This document shows, piece after piece, positions 25,695-34,881 of a DNA stretch of 47,734 nucleotides. This DNA is from Candidatus Colinaster equi. Its GTDB lineage: Bacteria > Bacillota > Clostridia > Lachnospirales > Lachnospiraceae. Below the pieces are notes generated by a model. It searched no databases. It had not been told where the DNA came from and was given only the letters and a program-made list of their open reading frames with translations. The first letter of the stretch is position 1; each line of letters begins with the position of its first letter. The stretch lies in assembly GCA_018064425.1 (NCBI GenBank), contig JAGHVF010000003.1, forward strand, positions 1 to 47,734, written 5' to 3'. The translations under genes were made by a program, and so were the position numbers.

Positions 25695-27233
25695 TTGGCT
25701 AAAGTATTACTTGAAATGAAAAATATCACCAAAACCTTCCCAGGTGTAAAGGCTCTCGACAATGTCAACCTTAAAGTTGAAGAAGGCGAGATTCACGCTC
25801 TTGTTGGTGAAAACGGAGCTGGTAAGTCTACACTTATGAATGTACTCAGTGGTATCTATCCGTTTGGTACATATGAAGGTGACATCATATATAACGGTGA
25901 AGTATGTAAATTTAATAAAATCAAAGATTCCGAGGAAAAGGGAATCGTTATTATTCATCAGGAGTTAGCATTAATTCCTTATATGTCAATCGGTGAGAAT
26001 ATGTTCCTCGGCAACGAGAGAGGTAGATCTACTTCAATCGATTGGAACGAGACATATGGTGAAGCTGATAAATATCTTAAGATGGTTGGTTTGTCAGAAT
26101 CATCCAGAGTATTGGTAAAAGAGTTGGGAACAGGTAAGCAGCAGCTTGTAGAAATTGCAAAAGCATTAGCAAAACATGCAAAGTTGCTTATCCTTGATGA
26201 GCCTACTTCTTCACTTAATGAATCTGATTCAAAAGCATTGCTTGATTTGTTGCTAAGATTCAAGAAGGAAGGCATGACTTCGATTATTATATCTCATAAG
26301 TTGAACGAGGTTTCATACGTTGCAGACAAGATTACGGTTGTCCGTGACGGTTCTACAATTGAAACGCTTGATAAGAAGACAGAAGAGATTTCTGAAGATA
26401 GAATTATTAAGGGAATGGTTGGTCGAGAGATTACAGATCGTTTCCCTAAGAGACCGGATGTAAAGATTGGCGATGTCAATCTTGAAGTTAAGGATTGGTC
26501 AGTATTCCATCCGCTTTATCCGGAAAGAAAGGTAGTAGACAACGTATCACTTACTGTTAGAAAGGGTGAAGTTGTTGGTATCTATGGTTTGATGGGTGCC
26601 GGACGTACAGAGCTTGCAATGAGTATCTTTGGTAAGTCGTATGGTACAAACATCAGCGGAGAGATGGTTCTTAACGGCGAGACTGTTAACTTTAAGACCA
26701 TCAAAGAAGCAATTGATCATAAGATTGCATATGTTACTGAAGATCGTAAGGGTAACGGATTGATTCTTACCAACCCAATAAGAGTAAATACAACTCTTGC
26801 AAACCTTGCAGCAGTTAGTAGCAATTCAGTAATTGATAAAGATAAAGAATACCAGGTAGCAGTTGAATATAAGGATAAACTTAAGACAAAGACTCCTTCG
26901 GTAGAACAGAACGTTGGTAATTTGTCCGGTGGTAATCAGCAGAAGGTTCTTCTTGCTAAGTGGATGTTTACTGAGCCGGATGTTCTTATTCTTGATGAGC
27001 CTACGAGAGGTATTGATGTAGGTGCTAAGTATGAGATCTATTGTATTATCAATGATTTGGTAGCAGCAGGAAAATCAGTTATCATGATTTCTTCCGAGTT
27101 GCCTGAAACAATCGGAATGAGTGACAGAATTTATGTTATGAATGAAGGTAAGTTTGTAGGTGAGCTTAAGCAGGAAGAAGCCAGCCAGGAATCAATTATG
27201 GCTTGCATCATGAAGGCAGGAAGGGGTGAATAA
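25695..27233 (+). CDS. mmsA: MmsA-type sugar importer ATPase (two ABC domains)
   Basis: 512 residues, energy subunit for the ChvE importer. Domain 1: Walker [10 protein letters not shown] (38-46), a signature-like LGTGKQQL, Walker [12 protein letters not shown]. Domain 2: GLMGAGRTE in place of Walker A, signature LSGGNQQK, Walker [12 protein letters not shown]. The N-terminal [17 protein letters not shown] and [15 protein letters not shown] segments are those of MmsA/GguA. The start is a TTG with AGGAGGGA 7 bases upstream; the first ATG (25716) has no site. The end lies 1 base before the first permease's ATG, so the genes are coupled. Confidence 0.95.
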   Translation: MAKVLLEMKNITKTFPGVKALDNVNLKVEEGEIHALVGENGAGKSTLMNVLSGIYPFGTYEGDIIYNGEVCKFNKIKDSEEKGIVIIHQELALIPYMSIGENMFLGNERGRSTSIDWNETYGEADKYLKMVGLSESSRVLVKELGTGKQQLVEIAKALAKHAKLLILDEPTSSLNESDSKALLDLLLRFKKEGMTSIIISHKLNEVSYVADKITVVRDGSTIETLDKKTEEISEDRIIKGMVGREITDRFPKRPDVKIGDVNLEVKDWSVFHPLYPERKVVDNVSLTVRKGEVVGIYGLMGAGRTELAMSIFGKSYGTNISGEMVLNGETVNFKTIKEAIDHKIAYVTEDRKGNGLILTNPIRVNTTLANLAAVSSNSVIDKDKEYQVAVEYKDKLKTKTPSVEQNVGNLSGGNQQKVLLAKWMFTEPDVLILDEPTRGIDVGAKYEIYCIINDLVAAGKSVIMISSELPETIGMSDRIYVMNEGKFVGELKQEEASQESIMACIMKAGRGE

Positions 27234-27234
27234 T

Positions 27235-28407
27235 ATGTCCGGTACGAATTTTTCAGCAATATTAAAGAAATATGCGATGGCTATTGTTCTCGTTCTTGTT
27301 ATATTGTTCTTCTATTGTACAACTCACAAGGCGATTCTCTTGCCACAGAATATTAATAACCTGTTATCACAGAATGCATATGTATTTGTTTTGGCAGTAG
27401 GTATGTTACTTTGTATCTTAACAGGTGGTAACATCGATTTGGCCGTTGGTTCGGTTGTATGTTTTGCCGGCGGTGTTGGTGGCGTTTTACTTGATAAGAA
27501 TGTTAACTTTATTACAGCTGCAATTGCAATGCTTGTTATCGGCGCATTGGTTGGTATGTGGCAAGGTTTTTGGATTGCTTTTGTAAATGTACCTCCATTC
27601 ATTGCAACATTGGCAGGTATGTACGCATTTAGAGGTTTATCAAATGTTGTGCTCGGAGGACAGGCAATTAACCTTTCAACAGAGACAGCATTCCTTAATA
27701 CATTCGGTGGTGGCGCAACTTGCTACATTCCGGATTTCTTTAAAGGAACTACTCTTAATATAACATGTCTTTTAGCCGGAGTTATCGGTGTTGTAGTTTA
27801 TATCTTTATGACAGTTAAGAGTCGTGCTAATTCTAAGAAGCGTGGATATGAGACAGCACCTTTGGCAGGAACTGTTATTAAGACAGTAATAATCAGTGCG
27901 GTTGTATTATATGTGACATTTAAGCTCGCTTCATATCAGGGAATTCCTACATCACTTTTGTGGGTACTTCTTGTAGTATTAGTGTTCGGTTATGTAACGG
28001 AGAAAACAAGAATTGGTAGATATTTGTACGCTGTAGGTGGTAATAAGAAGGCAGCAAAACTTTCCGGTGTCAATGTTAAGAAAGTTTACTTCTTTGCTTA
28101 TTCATTCATGGGATTGTTGTCAGGTCTTGCAGGTATTCTTACAATAGCAAGAGCTGCATCTGCACAACCTACATACGGACTTGGATACGAGATGGATGCA
28201 ATTGGTGCTTGTTTCATCGGTGGTGCTTCCGCATACGGTGGAATCGGAACAGTTCCATTTGTTATTATCGGTGCTCTTTTGATGGGTGTTATTAACCAGG
28301 GTATGAGTATTATGGGTATTAATGCTAACTATCAGAAGATTGTTAAAGGTCTTGTATTACTTTTAGCCGTAACATTTGATGTATTGTCAAAGAAGGAAAA
28401 GAAATAA
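27235..28407 (+). CDS. mmsB: MmsB-type sugar importer permease, first copy
   Basis: 390 residues, about 10 membrane spans, BPD_transp_2 fold. The segments GGNIDLAVGSVVC, GRYLYAVGGNKKAAKLSGVNVKK and the closing IGGASAYGGIGT are typical of MmsB/GguB. The ATG at 27235 is preferred over the in-frame GTG at 27226, because AAGGGG lies in the right place only for the ATG. It is followed after 21 bases by a second, related permease, so the importer channel is probably a heterodimer. Confidence 0.93.
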   Translation: MSGTNFSAILKKYAMAIVLVLVILFFYCTTHKAILLPQNINNLLSQNAYVFVLAVGMLLCILTGGNIDLAVGSVVCFAGGVGGVLLDKNVNFITAAIAMLVIGALVGMWQGFWIAFVNVPPFIATLAGMYAFRGLSNVVLGGQAINLSTETAFLNTFGGGATCYIPDFFKGTTLNITCLLAGVIGVVVYIFMTVKSRANSKKRGYETAPLAGTVIKTVIISAVVLYVTFKLASYQGIPTSLLWVLLVVLVFGYVTEKTRIGRYLYAVGGNKKAAKLSGVNVKKVYFFAYSFMGLLSGLAGILTIARAASAQPTYGLGYEMDAIGACFIGGASAYGGIGTVPFVIIGALLMGVINQGMSIMGINANYQKIVKGLVLLLAVTFDVLSKKEKK

Positions 28408-28428
28408 CATATAAGGAAGGATAAAGCT

Positions 28429-29598
28429 ATGAATAATGTAGGTAAGATTTTTAAAGAACATACTATGCAGATCGTCCTGGTCCTTGTGGTTATTATCTTC
28501 TCAATAACAACAAAAGGCACGATTTTATCTGCTAACAATTTTGAGGCACTTATTACACAGAATGCATATGTATTCATCCTGGCAACAGGTATGTTCATGT
28601 GTATGTTGATAAAAGGTAACATCGATTTGTCAGTCGGCTCTGTTGTATGTATTGTCGATGCAATAGGTGCTTCACTTATGGCAATTGCAGGAGTTCCTGT
28701 TCCGATTGCAATGTTGGTAATGCTCGTTATAGGTTGCTTGATTGGTTCATTACTCGGATGGTTGATAGCATACCTTAACATTCCGCCATGGATTGCAACA
28801 TTGGGTGGTTACCTTGCATTCCGTGGTGCCGGTACACAGATAGTAACATCTGTTTCTACATCTGCATCTGTTCCGGTTAATGATGTAAAGGGATTTGTTA
28901 ATTTGTTTAACAGCCATATTCCTAATATTGGTAACGGCGATTTCAATATTACAAGTATTATCATTGGTGTTGTATGCTGCTTGATTCTTTTCATTACACA
29001 GTTTAGAAGCAGAGCTACAAAGTTAAAGAAGGGTTATGCGGCAGATTCGTTTGTTGCAGTACTTGTAAGATGTGTAATTCTTAGTGCGGTAATTATGTTA
29101 TTTGCATTTAAGTATGCACAGGCAAAAGGTATTCCGATGGTTCTTGTATGGGTTGTTGTAATTCTTCTTGTTTACGACTTCATCACATCAAAGACTACTC
29201 TTGGTAGATATTTCTATGCAATGGGTGGCAATATGGAAGCAACAAGACTTTCAGGAATTGATACAAAGAAGATATTGTTCCTTGCATATTTCAATATGCA
29301 GTTCTTAACAGTTATTGCAGGTTGGACAGCACTTGCAAAGATTACTGCCAATTCAACAATTGGTACAAACTACGAGATGGATGCTATTTCAGCTTGTATC
29401 GTAGGTGGTGTATCAGCTTACGGTGGATCAGGTAGTGTGTTCGGAATGGTTGTTGGTGCTACTCTTATCGGTGTTATCAACCTTGGTATGAGTATTATGA
29501 GTATCGATCCTAACTGGCAGAAGGTTATCAAGGGTCTCGTACTTTTAGCAGCCGTTGTATTTGAAATTGTTAATAATAAGGATAAGAATAAAGAATAA
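28429..29598 (+). CDS. MmsB-type sugar importer permease, second copy
   Basis: 389 residues, same fold and order of motifs as its upstream neighbour (KGNIDLSVGSVVC, GRYFYAMGGNMEATRLSGIDTKK, VGGVSAYGGSGS). The pair clearly arose by tandem duplication but has diverged at most positions outside these motifs. Both copies keep the family segments, so neither looks dead. MmsAB systems usually have a single permease gene, so the second copy is an addition. AAGGAAGGA ribosome site. A terminator follows. Confidence 0.92.
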   Translation: MNNVGKIFKEHTMQIVLVLVVIIFSITTKGTILSANNFEALITQNAYVFILATGMFMCMLIKGNIDLSVGSVVCIVDAIGASLMAIAGVPVPIAMLVMLVIGCLIGSLLGWLIAYLNIPPWIATLGGYLAFRGAGTQIVTSVSTSASVPVNDVKGFVNLFNSHIPNIGNGDFNITSIIIGVVCCLILFITQFRSRATKLKKGYAADSFVAVLVRCVILSAVIMLFAFKYAQAKGIPMVLVWVVVILLVYDFITSKTTLGRYFYAMGGNMEATRLSGIDTKKILFLAYFNMQFLTVIAGWTALAKITANSTIGTNYEMDAISACIVGGVSAYGGSGSVFGMVVGATLIGVINLGMSIMSIDPNWQKVIKGLVLLAAVVFEIVNNKDKNKE

Positions 29599-29655
29599 TA
29601 TTATCCTTTAAAAGTAATTTTGCTGATTAAATTTCTTCATAAACCCATTAATCGG

Positions 29656-29705
29656 TTGAGGAGTCGTATAGTGTAGGGTAACTTGCACAGTGTACGGCTC
29701 CTCAA
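29656..29705 (+). terminator. Terminator after the sugar importer operon
   Basis: TTGAGGAGTCGTA pairs with TACGGCTCCTCAA (13 bp, one wobble) around a 24-base loop. The tail is only weakly T-rich. Confidence 0.6.
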
Positions 29706-29730
29706 TTGACTTTATGGAAAAGAGAATATG

Positions 29731-29739
29731 TGATAGAAT
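29731..29739 (+). promoter_or_regulatory. Extended -10 promoter abutting the cca start codon
   Basis: TGA-TAGAAT fits the extended -10 consensus. Transcription would begin about 29746, the A of the cca ATG. A TTGACT at 29706 is too far upstream (22 bases) to be a normal -35. Confidence 0.5.
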
Positions 29740-29745
29740 TCAAAC

Positions 29746-31083
29746 ATGATAATTAAGTTGCCAAAAGATGTAAAGTACATAATAGACAAATTACAGGAAG
29801 CCGGATATGAGGCATATGCTGTTGGTGGATGTGTAAGGGATACAATTCTTGGAAGATGTCCGGATGATTGGGATATAACGACAAGTGCAAAACCACTTCA
29901 GATTAAGGAGTTATTTAAGTCGACAATCGATACAGGTATCCAGCACGGAACGGTCACGGTTATGCGTAGTCATATCGGATACGAAGTAACTACTTATCGT
30001 GTTGATGGTGAGTATGAGGATAATAGACATCCTAAAGAGGTTCAATTCACCACAAGTCTGATTGAAGATTTAAAAAGACGCGATTTTACCATTAATGCGA
30101 TGGCGTATAACGAGACTGAAGGATTGGTCGATGAATTTGGCGGAATGGATGATTTGAACGCAGGAATTGTCAGATGCGTCGGTGAACCGATGGATAGATT
30201 CTCCGAGGATGCTTTGCGAATAATGCGTGCAGTCAGATTTTCGGCACAGTTAGGTTTTTCAATTGATCCGGAAACAAAGGAAGCAGCTAAAAAGCTTCAT
30301 AAGAATTTGGAATCTATCAGCGCAGAGAGAATAAATGTTGAATTAACCAAGCTTCTTGTTTCCGATCATCCTGATTATATTTTAGATGCATATGATATGG
30401 GGATTATGGATGTTGTATTACCTGAATTTTCTCATTGTATGGTTACAGAGCAGAATAATCCGCATCATTGCTATACAGTCGGTGAGCACATAATTAAATC
30501 AATGCAGGCTGTTGATAATGATAAGGTATTGCGCTATACCATGCTGCTGCACGATATAGCTAAACCATGTTATAAGACAACCGATGCGAACGGAATAGAC
30601 CATTTTCATGGGCATGCAAAGAATGGTGCTTCCATGGCACATTCGATTATGAGACGACTTAGGTTTGATAATGATACGCTGTATAAGGTGGAAAAATTAG
30701 TACTTAATCATGATCGTGATATAGAGACAACAAGAAGTGCGGTAAGACGCGCAATCAGTCAAGTGGGTGTTGATTTGTTTCCACTGCTTTTGAAAGTTAA
30801 GCAGGCTGATTTGAAAGCCCAGTCGGAATATAAGCAATTGGAAAAACAGGAGAAACTTGGAAAAGTTTGGAGTTTATATTATGAAATTACCAATGCGAAT
30901 GAATGTGTAACACTTGCACAATTAAAAATGAACGGTCATTTACTTATTGAAATGGGGATTGCACCCGGTCCGCGTATTGGACTGATATTACATGAATTGT
31001 TGGATATTGTATTGGATAACCCTAAATATAATGACAAGAAATATTTACAAGACTATGTGAAGGAAAAATATATTGATGCGTAA
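29746..31083 (+). CDS. cca: CCA tRNA nucleotidyltransferase with HD domain
   Basis: Adds or repairs the 3' CCA of tRNAs. 445 residues: a class II nucleotidyltransferase head with AVGGCVRD and the metal pair D41-x-D43 (DDWDITT), an RRDFTINAMAY loop, the ERINVEL motif, then an HD-type domain (LLHDIAKP and HFHGHAKNG) and a C-terminal tail. The start is fixed by the family's N terminus. There is no ribosome site before the ATG, and the promoter -10 sits 6 bases upstream, so the message may be leaderless. The end overlaps the next gene by 8 bases. Confidence 0.94.
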   Translation: MIIKLPKDVKYIIDKLQEAGYEAYAVGGCVRDTILGRCPDDWDITTSAKPLQIKELFKSTIDTGIQHGTVTVMRSHIGYEVTTYRVDGEYEDNRHPKEVQFTTSLIEDLKRRDFTINAMAYNETEGLVDEFGGMDDLNAGIVRCVGEPMDRFSEDALRIMRAVRFSAQLGFSIDPETKEAAKKLHKNLESISAERINVELTKLLVSDHPDYILDAYDMGIMDVVLPEFSHCMVTEQNNPHHCYTVGEHIIKSMQAVDNDKVLRYTMLLHDIAKPCYKTTDANGIDHFHGHAKNGASMAHSIMRRLRFDNDTLYKVEKLVLNHDRDIETTRSAVRRAISQVGVDLFPLLLKVKQADLKAQSEYKQLEKQEKLGKVWSLYYEITNANECVTLAQLKMNGHLLIEMGIAPGPRIGLILHELLDIVLDNPKYNDKKYLQDYVKEKYIDA

Positions 31084-32398
31084 ATATGTGATTATAGCAA
31101 TTTCATATATTATGTTAACCGCATTTGCTCTGTCAGGTTGTGGAAATGCTGTCAATGAACCGAAGGCTGAGTTGGAAAGAAACACAGGTTTCATTGTGAC
31201 TAAGGCAGGAACGTATGACAGTGCTGATGATAATGCGGTAGTAGTTTCCATTGATGATAAGGAAAAAACGATAACATTTGCAAATTATGCTACAAAGCGT
31301 AAGTATACTTTGTCGTATGATGGGGCCAGTAAGATATTTGACAAATACGGTACATCGATGTCGATGGAACAGTTGCAGCCCGGAATGGTAGTAAATGTTA
31401 CATTTTTAAAATCTAAAAAATTACTCAATTCGGTAACTGAATCGGCGGATGCGTGGACTATAGATAATGTTAAGGATTTTGAATTATCTGATAGTGAATC
31501 CAGAATGAATATGACGGGCGGCACATATTCTTTGTCTGATGCATTGTATGTTTTTGCGAATGATAAGCTTGCCGAATTGATGGATATAAATTCTGTTGAC
31601 GTTCTAACCGTGAGAGGTGTAGACCGTGAGATTTTTTCTATTACTATAGATCAAGGCCATGGATATTTACGTTTGCAGAATGAAGATTATTTCATCGGCG
31701 GATGGATAGAGATAGGTAGTAAAATAATCCGCACAATTGAAGACGATATGCTCCTTGCAGTTCCGATTGGTTCATATGATGTACTGATTAGCAATAAAGG
31801 CGTGGAAGGAACAAAATCTGTTACGATAAGTGCAAATGATGAACAGATAATCGATCTTAGCGATATGAAAACAGAAGAGCTCATTACATACGGTAAAGTT
31901 ATTGCCGTAACAACGCCTGATACGGCAATGGTTTATGTTGATGGTAAAGAGGTTGATAAGAGCCTTCCTATAGAGTTGGAATACGGTATTCATCAGATGA
32001 TTGTAAAAGCTGAAGGCTATAAGACTTTGACGCAGTATATTAAGGTGGGCCAGGAAAGTGCAACAATAGATATTACTCTTGAAAAATCGGATGGCGGAGA
32101 AGAAGAGGCGGAAGGACCGGGAGTATCTCCTGTTCCGACTTCACCGGTACCAACAACACCGGTAACGACTTCGTCAGATGAATATAAGGTGACAATCAGT
32201 GATCCGGTGGATACTGAAGTGTATTTGGACGGTATGTACACAGGCATAACACCACTTAGTTTTAAGAAGGTGCCGGGCACGCACGAAATTACTCTTAGGA
32301 AGGATGGATGTATTACACGTAGTTATACAATAGAGCTCGATAGTACATCACAGGATGAAACAATGTCCTTCTCAAATCTTGCGGAAGTTGGGGATTAA
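31076..32398 (+). CDS. PEGA-domain surface lipoprotein
   Basis: 440 residues. Signal peptide with lipobox LSGC (C22). After an N-terminal beta-rich region of unknown fold come a PEGA-like stretch (about 205-265) and a clear PEGA repeat (about 275-340; MVYVDGKEVDKSLPIELEYG). A Pro/Thr-rich linker (about 345-370) leads to a second clear PEGA repeat (about 372-435; TEVYLDGMYTGITPLSFKKVPG). PEGA modules are small beta folds found on cell-surface proteins, so a wall-associated or binding role is likely; no enzyme motif is seen. AAGGA lies 11 bases before the ATG at 31076, which overlaps the end of cca. Confidence 0.87.
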   Translation: MRKYVIIAISYIMLTAFALSGCGNAVNEPKAELERNTGFIVTKAGTYDSADDNAVVVSIDDKEKTITFANYATKRKYTLSYDGASKIFDKYGTSMSMEQLQPGMVVNVTFLKSKKLLNSVTESADAWTIDNVKDFELSDSESRMNMTGGTYSLSDALYVFANDKLAELMDINSVDVLTVRGVDREIFSITIDQGHGYLRLQNEDYFIGGWIEIGSKIIRTIEDDMLLAVPIGSYDVLISNKGVEGTKSVTISANDEQIIDLSDMKTEELITYGKVIAVTTPDTAMVYVDGKEVDKSLPIELEYGIHQMIVKAEGYKTLTQYIKVGQESATIDITLEKSDGGEEEAEGPGVSPVPTSPVPTTPVTTSSDEYKVTISDPVDTEVYLDGMYTGITPLSFKKVPGTHEITLRKDGCITRSYTIELDSTSQDETMSFSNLAEVGD

Positions 32399-32419
32399 AA
32401 GCAAAAAGAAGACATTTAT

Positions 32420-32450
32420 ATTGTCATTAAGTAAATAATGATGATTTTTG
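32420..32450 (+). terminator. Weak AT-rich terminator
   Basis: ATTGTCATTA pairs with TAATGATGAT (10 bp, two wobbles), loop AGTAAA, then a run of T. It separates the PEGA gene from the HU gene's own promoter. Confidence 0.5.
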
Positions 32451-32504
32451 TATAGTAAAAATGCCAAAAAATGCGATAAATTGGGCAAAAACCACAATTT
32501 TTAG

Positions 32505-32533
32505 TTGACAAATCCGCCAAAAAAGGCTATATA
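32505..32533 (+). promoter_or_regulatory. Strong sigma-A-type promoter for HU
   Basis: Consensus TTGACA (32505-32510), an exact 17-base spacer, then TATATA (32528-32533). It is the closest match to consensus in the window, suiting an abundant protein. Confidence 0.85.
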
Positions 32534-32591
32534 TAGTATAGGCGTTAAAAAACAACGCAAGATTAACTCGATTAATAGGAGGAGAATTTCC

Positions 32592-32867
32592 ATGAACAAG
32601 ACAGAATTAGTAGCAGCTATGGCTGAGCAGGCAGGATTATCTAAGAAGGATGCTGAGGCAGCTCTTAAGGCTTTCACAGATGCAGTAGCAGCAGAGCTTA
32701 AGAAGGGTGGCAAGGTTCAGTTAGTTGGCTTTGGTACATTTGAAGTTTCTACAAGAGCAGCTAGAGAGGGTAGAAATCCTCAGACAGGCGCTGTTATGAA
32801 GATTGCAGCTTCTAAGGCTCCTAAGTTCAAGGCTGGTAAGGCTCTTAAGGATATCGTAAACAAGTAA
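32592..32867 (+). CDS. hup: HU-family DNA-binding protein
   Basis: 91-residue histone-like protein that bends and compacts DNA. Starts [22 protein letters not shown]; the beta-arm region has the signature [18 protein letters not shown], followed by a Lys-rich C terminus. The ATG at 32592 has AGGAGGAGA upstream; the longer frame starts inside the promoter's -35 and is rejected. Very biased codons and a strong promoter indicate high expression. In clostridia HU commonly lies just before rqcP, as here. Confidence 0.97.
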   Translation: MNKTELVAAMAEQAGLSKKDAEAALKAFTDAVAAELKKGGKVQLVGFGTFEVSTRAAREGRNPQTGAVMKIAASKAPKFKAGKALKDIVNK

Positions 32868-32888
32868 TTCGAAGCGATATACGTAATT

Positions 32889-32921
32889 AAAGGCAGGTAC
32901 TTCGGTACTTGCCTTTTTTTT
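32889..32921 (+). terminator. Terminator after HU
   Basis: AAGGCAGGTAC-TTCG-GTACTTGCCTT, closed by a UUCG tetraloop, one wobble, and followed by eight T. Some read-through may feed rqcP, which has no clear promoter of its own. Confidence 0.9.
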
Positions 32922-32936
32922 GAAGGTGGGATGAGT

Positions 32937-33176
32937 ATGCGATTGGATAAATACCTAAAGGTATCGAGATTAATAAAAAGAAGAACTGTTGCTAATGAGG
33001 CATGTGACGCAGGCAGAGTGTTAATTAACGGAAATGTTGCCAAGGCAGGTACAAATGTTAAAGTTGGTGATCACATTAGTATACAGTTTGGTAACAAAGA
33101 TGTTAATGTTGAAGTATTGGCAATAGAAGAGACTGTAAAGAAGGATAACGCAGGGGAGCTGTATAAATATATATGA
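32937..33176 (+). CDS. rqcP: RqcP (YabO) S4-domain RNA-binding protein
   Basis: 79 residues, almost entirely an S4 domain: MRLDKYLKVSRLIKRRTVANE, then GRVLINGN and a closing YKY. RqcP stabilises the P-site tRNA on stalled 50S subunits while RqcH adds C-terminal alanine tails. The ATG at 32937 is chosen over 32931 because it leaves proper spacing to GGTGGG and gives the family N terminus. It overlaps divIC by 4 bases (ATGA). The yabP and yabQ genes that usually follow in spore formers are absent. Confidence 0.92.
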   Translation: MRLDKYLKVSRLIKRRTVANEACDAGRVLINGNVAKAGTNVKVGDHISIQFGNKDVNVEVLAIEETVKKDNAGELYKYI

Positions 33177-33481
33177 AAAACAGATATCTTGTAAGAAGTT
33201 CCAAGAAAAGACAAAATAGATATAGTGTAATTATGATCACAATAGTACTCATTGTTATTATTGTGGTGGTATCTGTGGGCAAATATAACCTCAAACAGAA
33301 AAAGCTGGAATATGATAAGAGGGAACAATTGCTGACTGAGCAAATTAAAGAACAGGAAGAGCGTGCCACAGAGATTGAAGAATACGAGAAGTATACCAAG
33401 ACCAAGAAGTATGCCGAAGAGGTAGCGAAAGAACAATTGGGATTGGTTAATGATGATGAAATAGTATTTAAGACTAAGTAG
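33173..33481 (+). CDS. divIC: DivIC/FtsB-like septum protein
   Basis: 102 residues: a basic cytoplasmic tail, one membrane span (about 18-37), an outside coiled coil rich in Glu, Lys and Gln (about 38-75), and the conserved end AEEVAKEQLGLVNDDEIVF. Such bitopic proteins join FtsL and DivIB in the division complex. The start overlaps the rqcP stop, so the two are translationally coupled. In Clostridia this position before tilS is usually separated by spoIIE, which is missing here. Confidence 0.88.
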   Translation: MKNRYLVRSSKKRQNRYSVIMITIVLIVIIVVVSVGKYNLKQKKLEYDKREQLLTEQIKEQEERATEIEEYEKYTKTKKYAEEVAKEQLGLVNDDEIVFKTK

Positions 33482-33494
33482 AGTTGGTAATTAT

Positions 33495-34868
33495 ATGATT
33501 GCGAAGGTTCAACAGACAATTGAACAACTTCATATGTTTGAAGACAAGGACACAGTTGTAGTAGGCGTATCGGGAGGAGCGGATTCCGTATGCCTGCTTC
33601 TTAATTTGTTGGAATATCAAAGAATGCATCATATTAATATTGAAGTGGTACATGTCAATCATATGATTAGAGAAGATGCACCATTAGATGCAGAGTTTGT
33701 CAGAGAATTGTGCAATCGTAATAACGTCATTTTTCATCTATATAATATAGATGTGATTAAAATGGCAAAAGAAAAGCATTTGACGGTTGAAGAAGCCGGC
33801 AGAAATGCCAGATATGCGGCATATAGAGAGGTCCTTGGCAGTAGATGCGGCAAGATAGCACTCGGACATCATAGAGATGATTTGGCAGAGACTGTGATGT
33901 ATAACATCTGCAGAGGTAGCGGGTTGCATGGTTTGGTGGGCATTATGCCGATAAACAATGATATCGTCAGACCGCTTATTTATGTGAGCAGAGAAGAAAT
34001 AGAGAGCTATTTATTGAATTTGAGTCAAACATATTGTACGGATTCCACAAATCTTTCTACAGAATATACCCGTAATAAAATGCGATTGAAGGTGCTCCCA
34101 TATTTGGAAAAGGAAATACATGAGGGAACAAGGGAACACATAGCAGATATGGCAGCAGATATTTGTCAATTGGAAGAGTATCTGAACCTTCAGATTGAAG
34201 ATGCATTAAGAGATGCATATATCAGTGAAAATACGTACAATATCGAAGTGATTTTGAAGTATCCACGTTTTCTTCGAGGAGAAATAATACTCAAAGCAAT
34301 TCGCAATCTTCATAATGGTCGTAAAGACATAACAAGGAAGCATGTTGAGCAAATATTGGATTCTTTAGATAAGAATGGCGAAAAGAGAACAATACTTCCA
34401 TATAATATTGAAGTTGTAAAAAGCTATGATAGTTTGATATTTCGATATTGCGAAGCAGTAAATGCAACAAAGAATTGCGAAGCGATTGCAATTTCGCTGT
34501 CAGATATTCAACCGGAGATGAATATCAAATTTGATGATACGGATATTACGTTCAGGTTGTTTGATGCAAATATGTGCGAAGTGATTAGCGAAAATCCATA
34601 TACGAAGTGGTTAGATTATGATAAAATAGAATGTCAACTTGAAGTGCGACATCGTACTCCCGGTGATTATCTGTGTATTAATGAGAAGATGCAGAGGAAA
34701 TCTATAAAGGAATATTTCATTGATGAAAAGATTCCTGCCGGTGAAAGGGCGAAGGTGGCACTTGTTGCAGACGGAGACCATATTATATGGGTCATCGGGC
34801 ACAGAATCAGCGAGTACTATAAAGTGACAAGGGATACAAAAAGAATAGTGGAAATAACACTAAAATAA
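33495..34868 (+). CDS. tilS: tRNA(Ile)-lysidine synthase
   Basis: Changes C34 of the AUA-reading tRNA-Ile to lysidine. 457 residues. The N-terminal PP-loop ATPase has SGGADS (26-31), followed by VHVNHMIRED, LGHHRDDLAETV and GL.GI.P. The C-terminal TilS domain has LEVRHRTPGDYL and KSIKEYFIDEKIPAGER. The ribosome site is weak, so translation probably leans on divIC (13-base gap). The gene is essential in most bacteria. Confidence 0.95.
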   Translation: MIAKVQQTIEQLHMFEDKDTVVVGVSGGADSVCLLLNLLEYQRMHHINIEVVHVNHMIREDAPLDAEFVRELCNRNNVIFHLYNIDVIKMAKEKHLTVEEAGRNARYAAYREVLGSRCGKIALGHHRDDLAETVMYNICRGSGLHGLVGIMPINNDIVRPLIYVSREEIESYLLNLSQTYCTDSTNLSTEYTRNKMRLKVLPYLEKEIHEGTREHIADMAADICQLEEYLNLQIEDALRDAYISENTYNIEVILKYPRFLRGEIILKAIRNLHNGRKDITRKHVEQILDSLDKNGEKRTILPYNIEVVKSYDSLIFRYCEAVNATKNCEAIAISLSDIQPEMNIKFDDTDITFRLFDANMCEVISENPYTKWLDYDKIECQLEVRHRTPGDYLCINEKMQRKSIKEYFIDEKIPAGERAKVALVADGDHIIWVIGHRISEYYKVTRDTKRIVEITLK

Positions 34869-34881
34869 GAGGTGGATGAAA

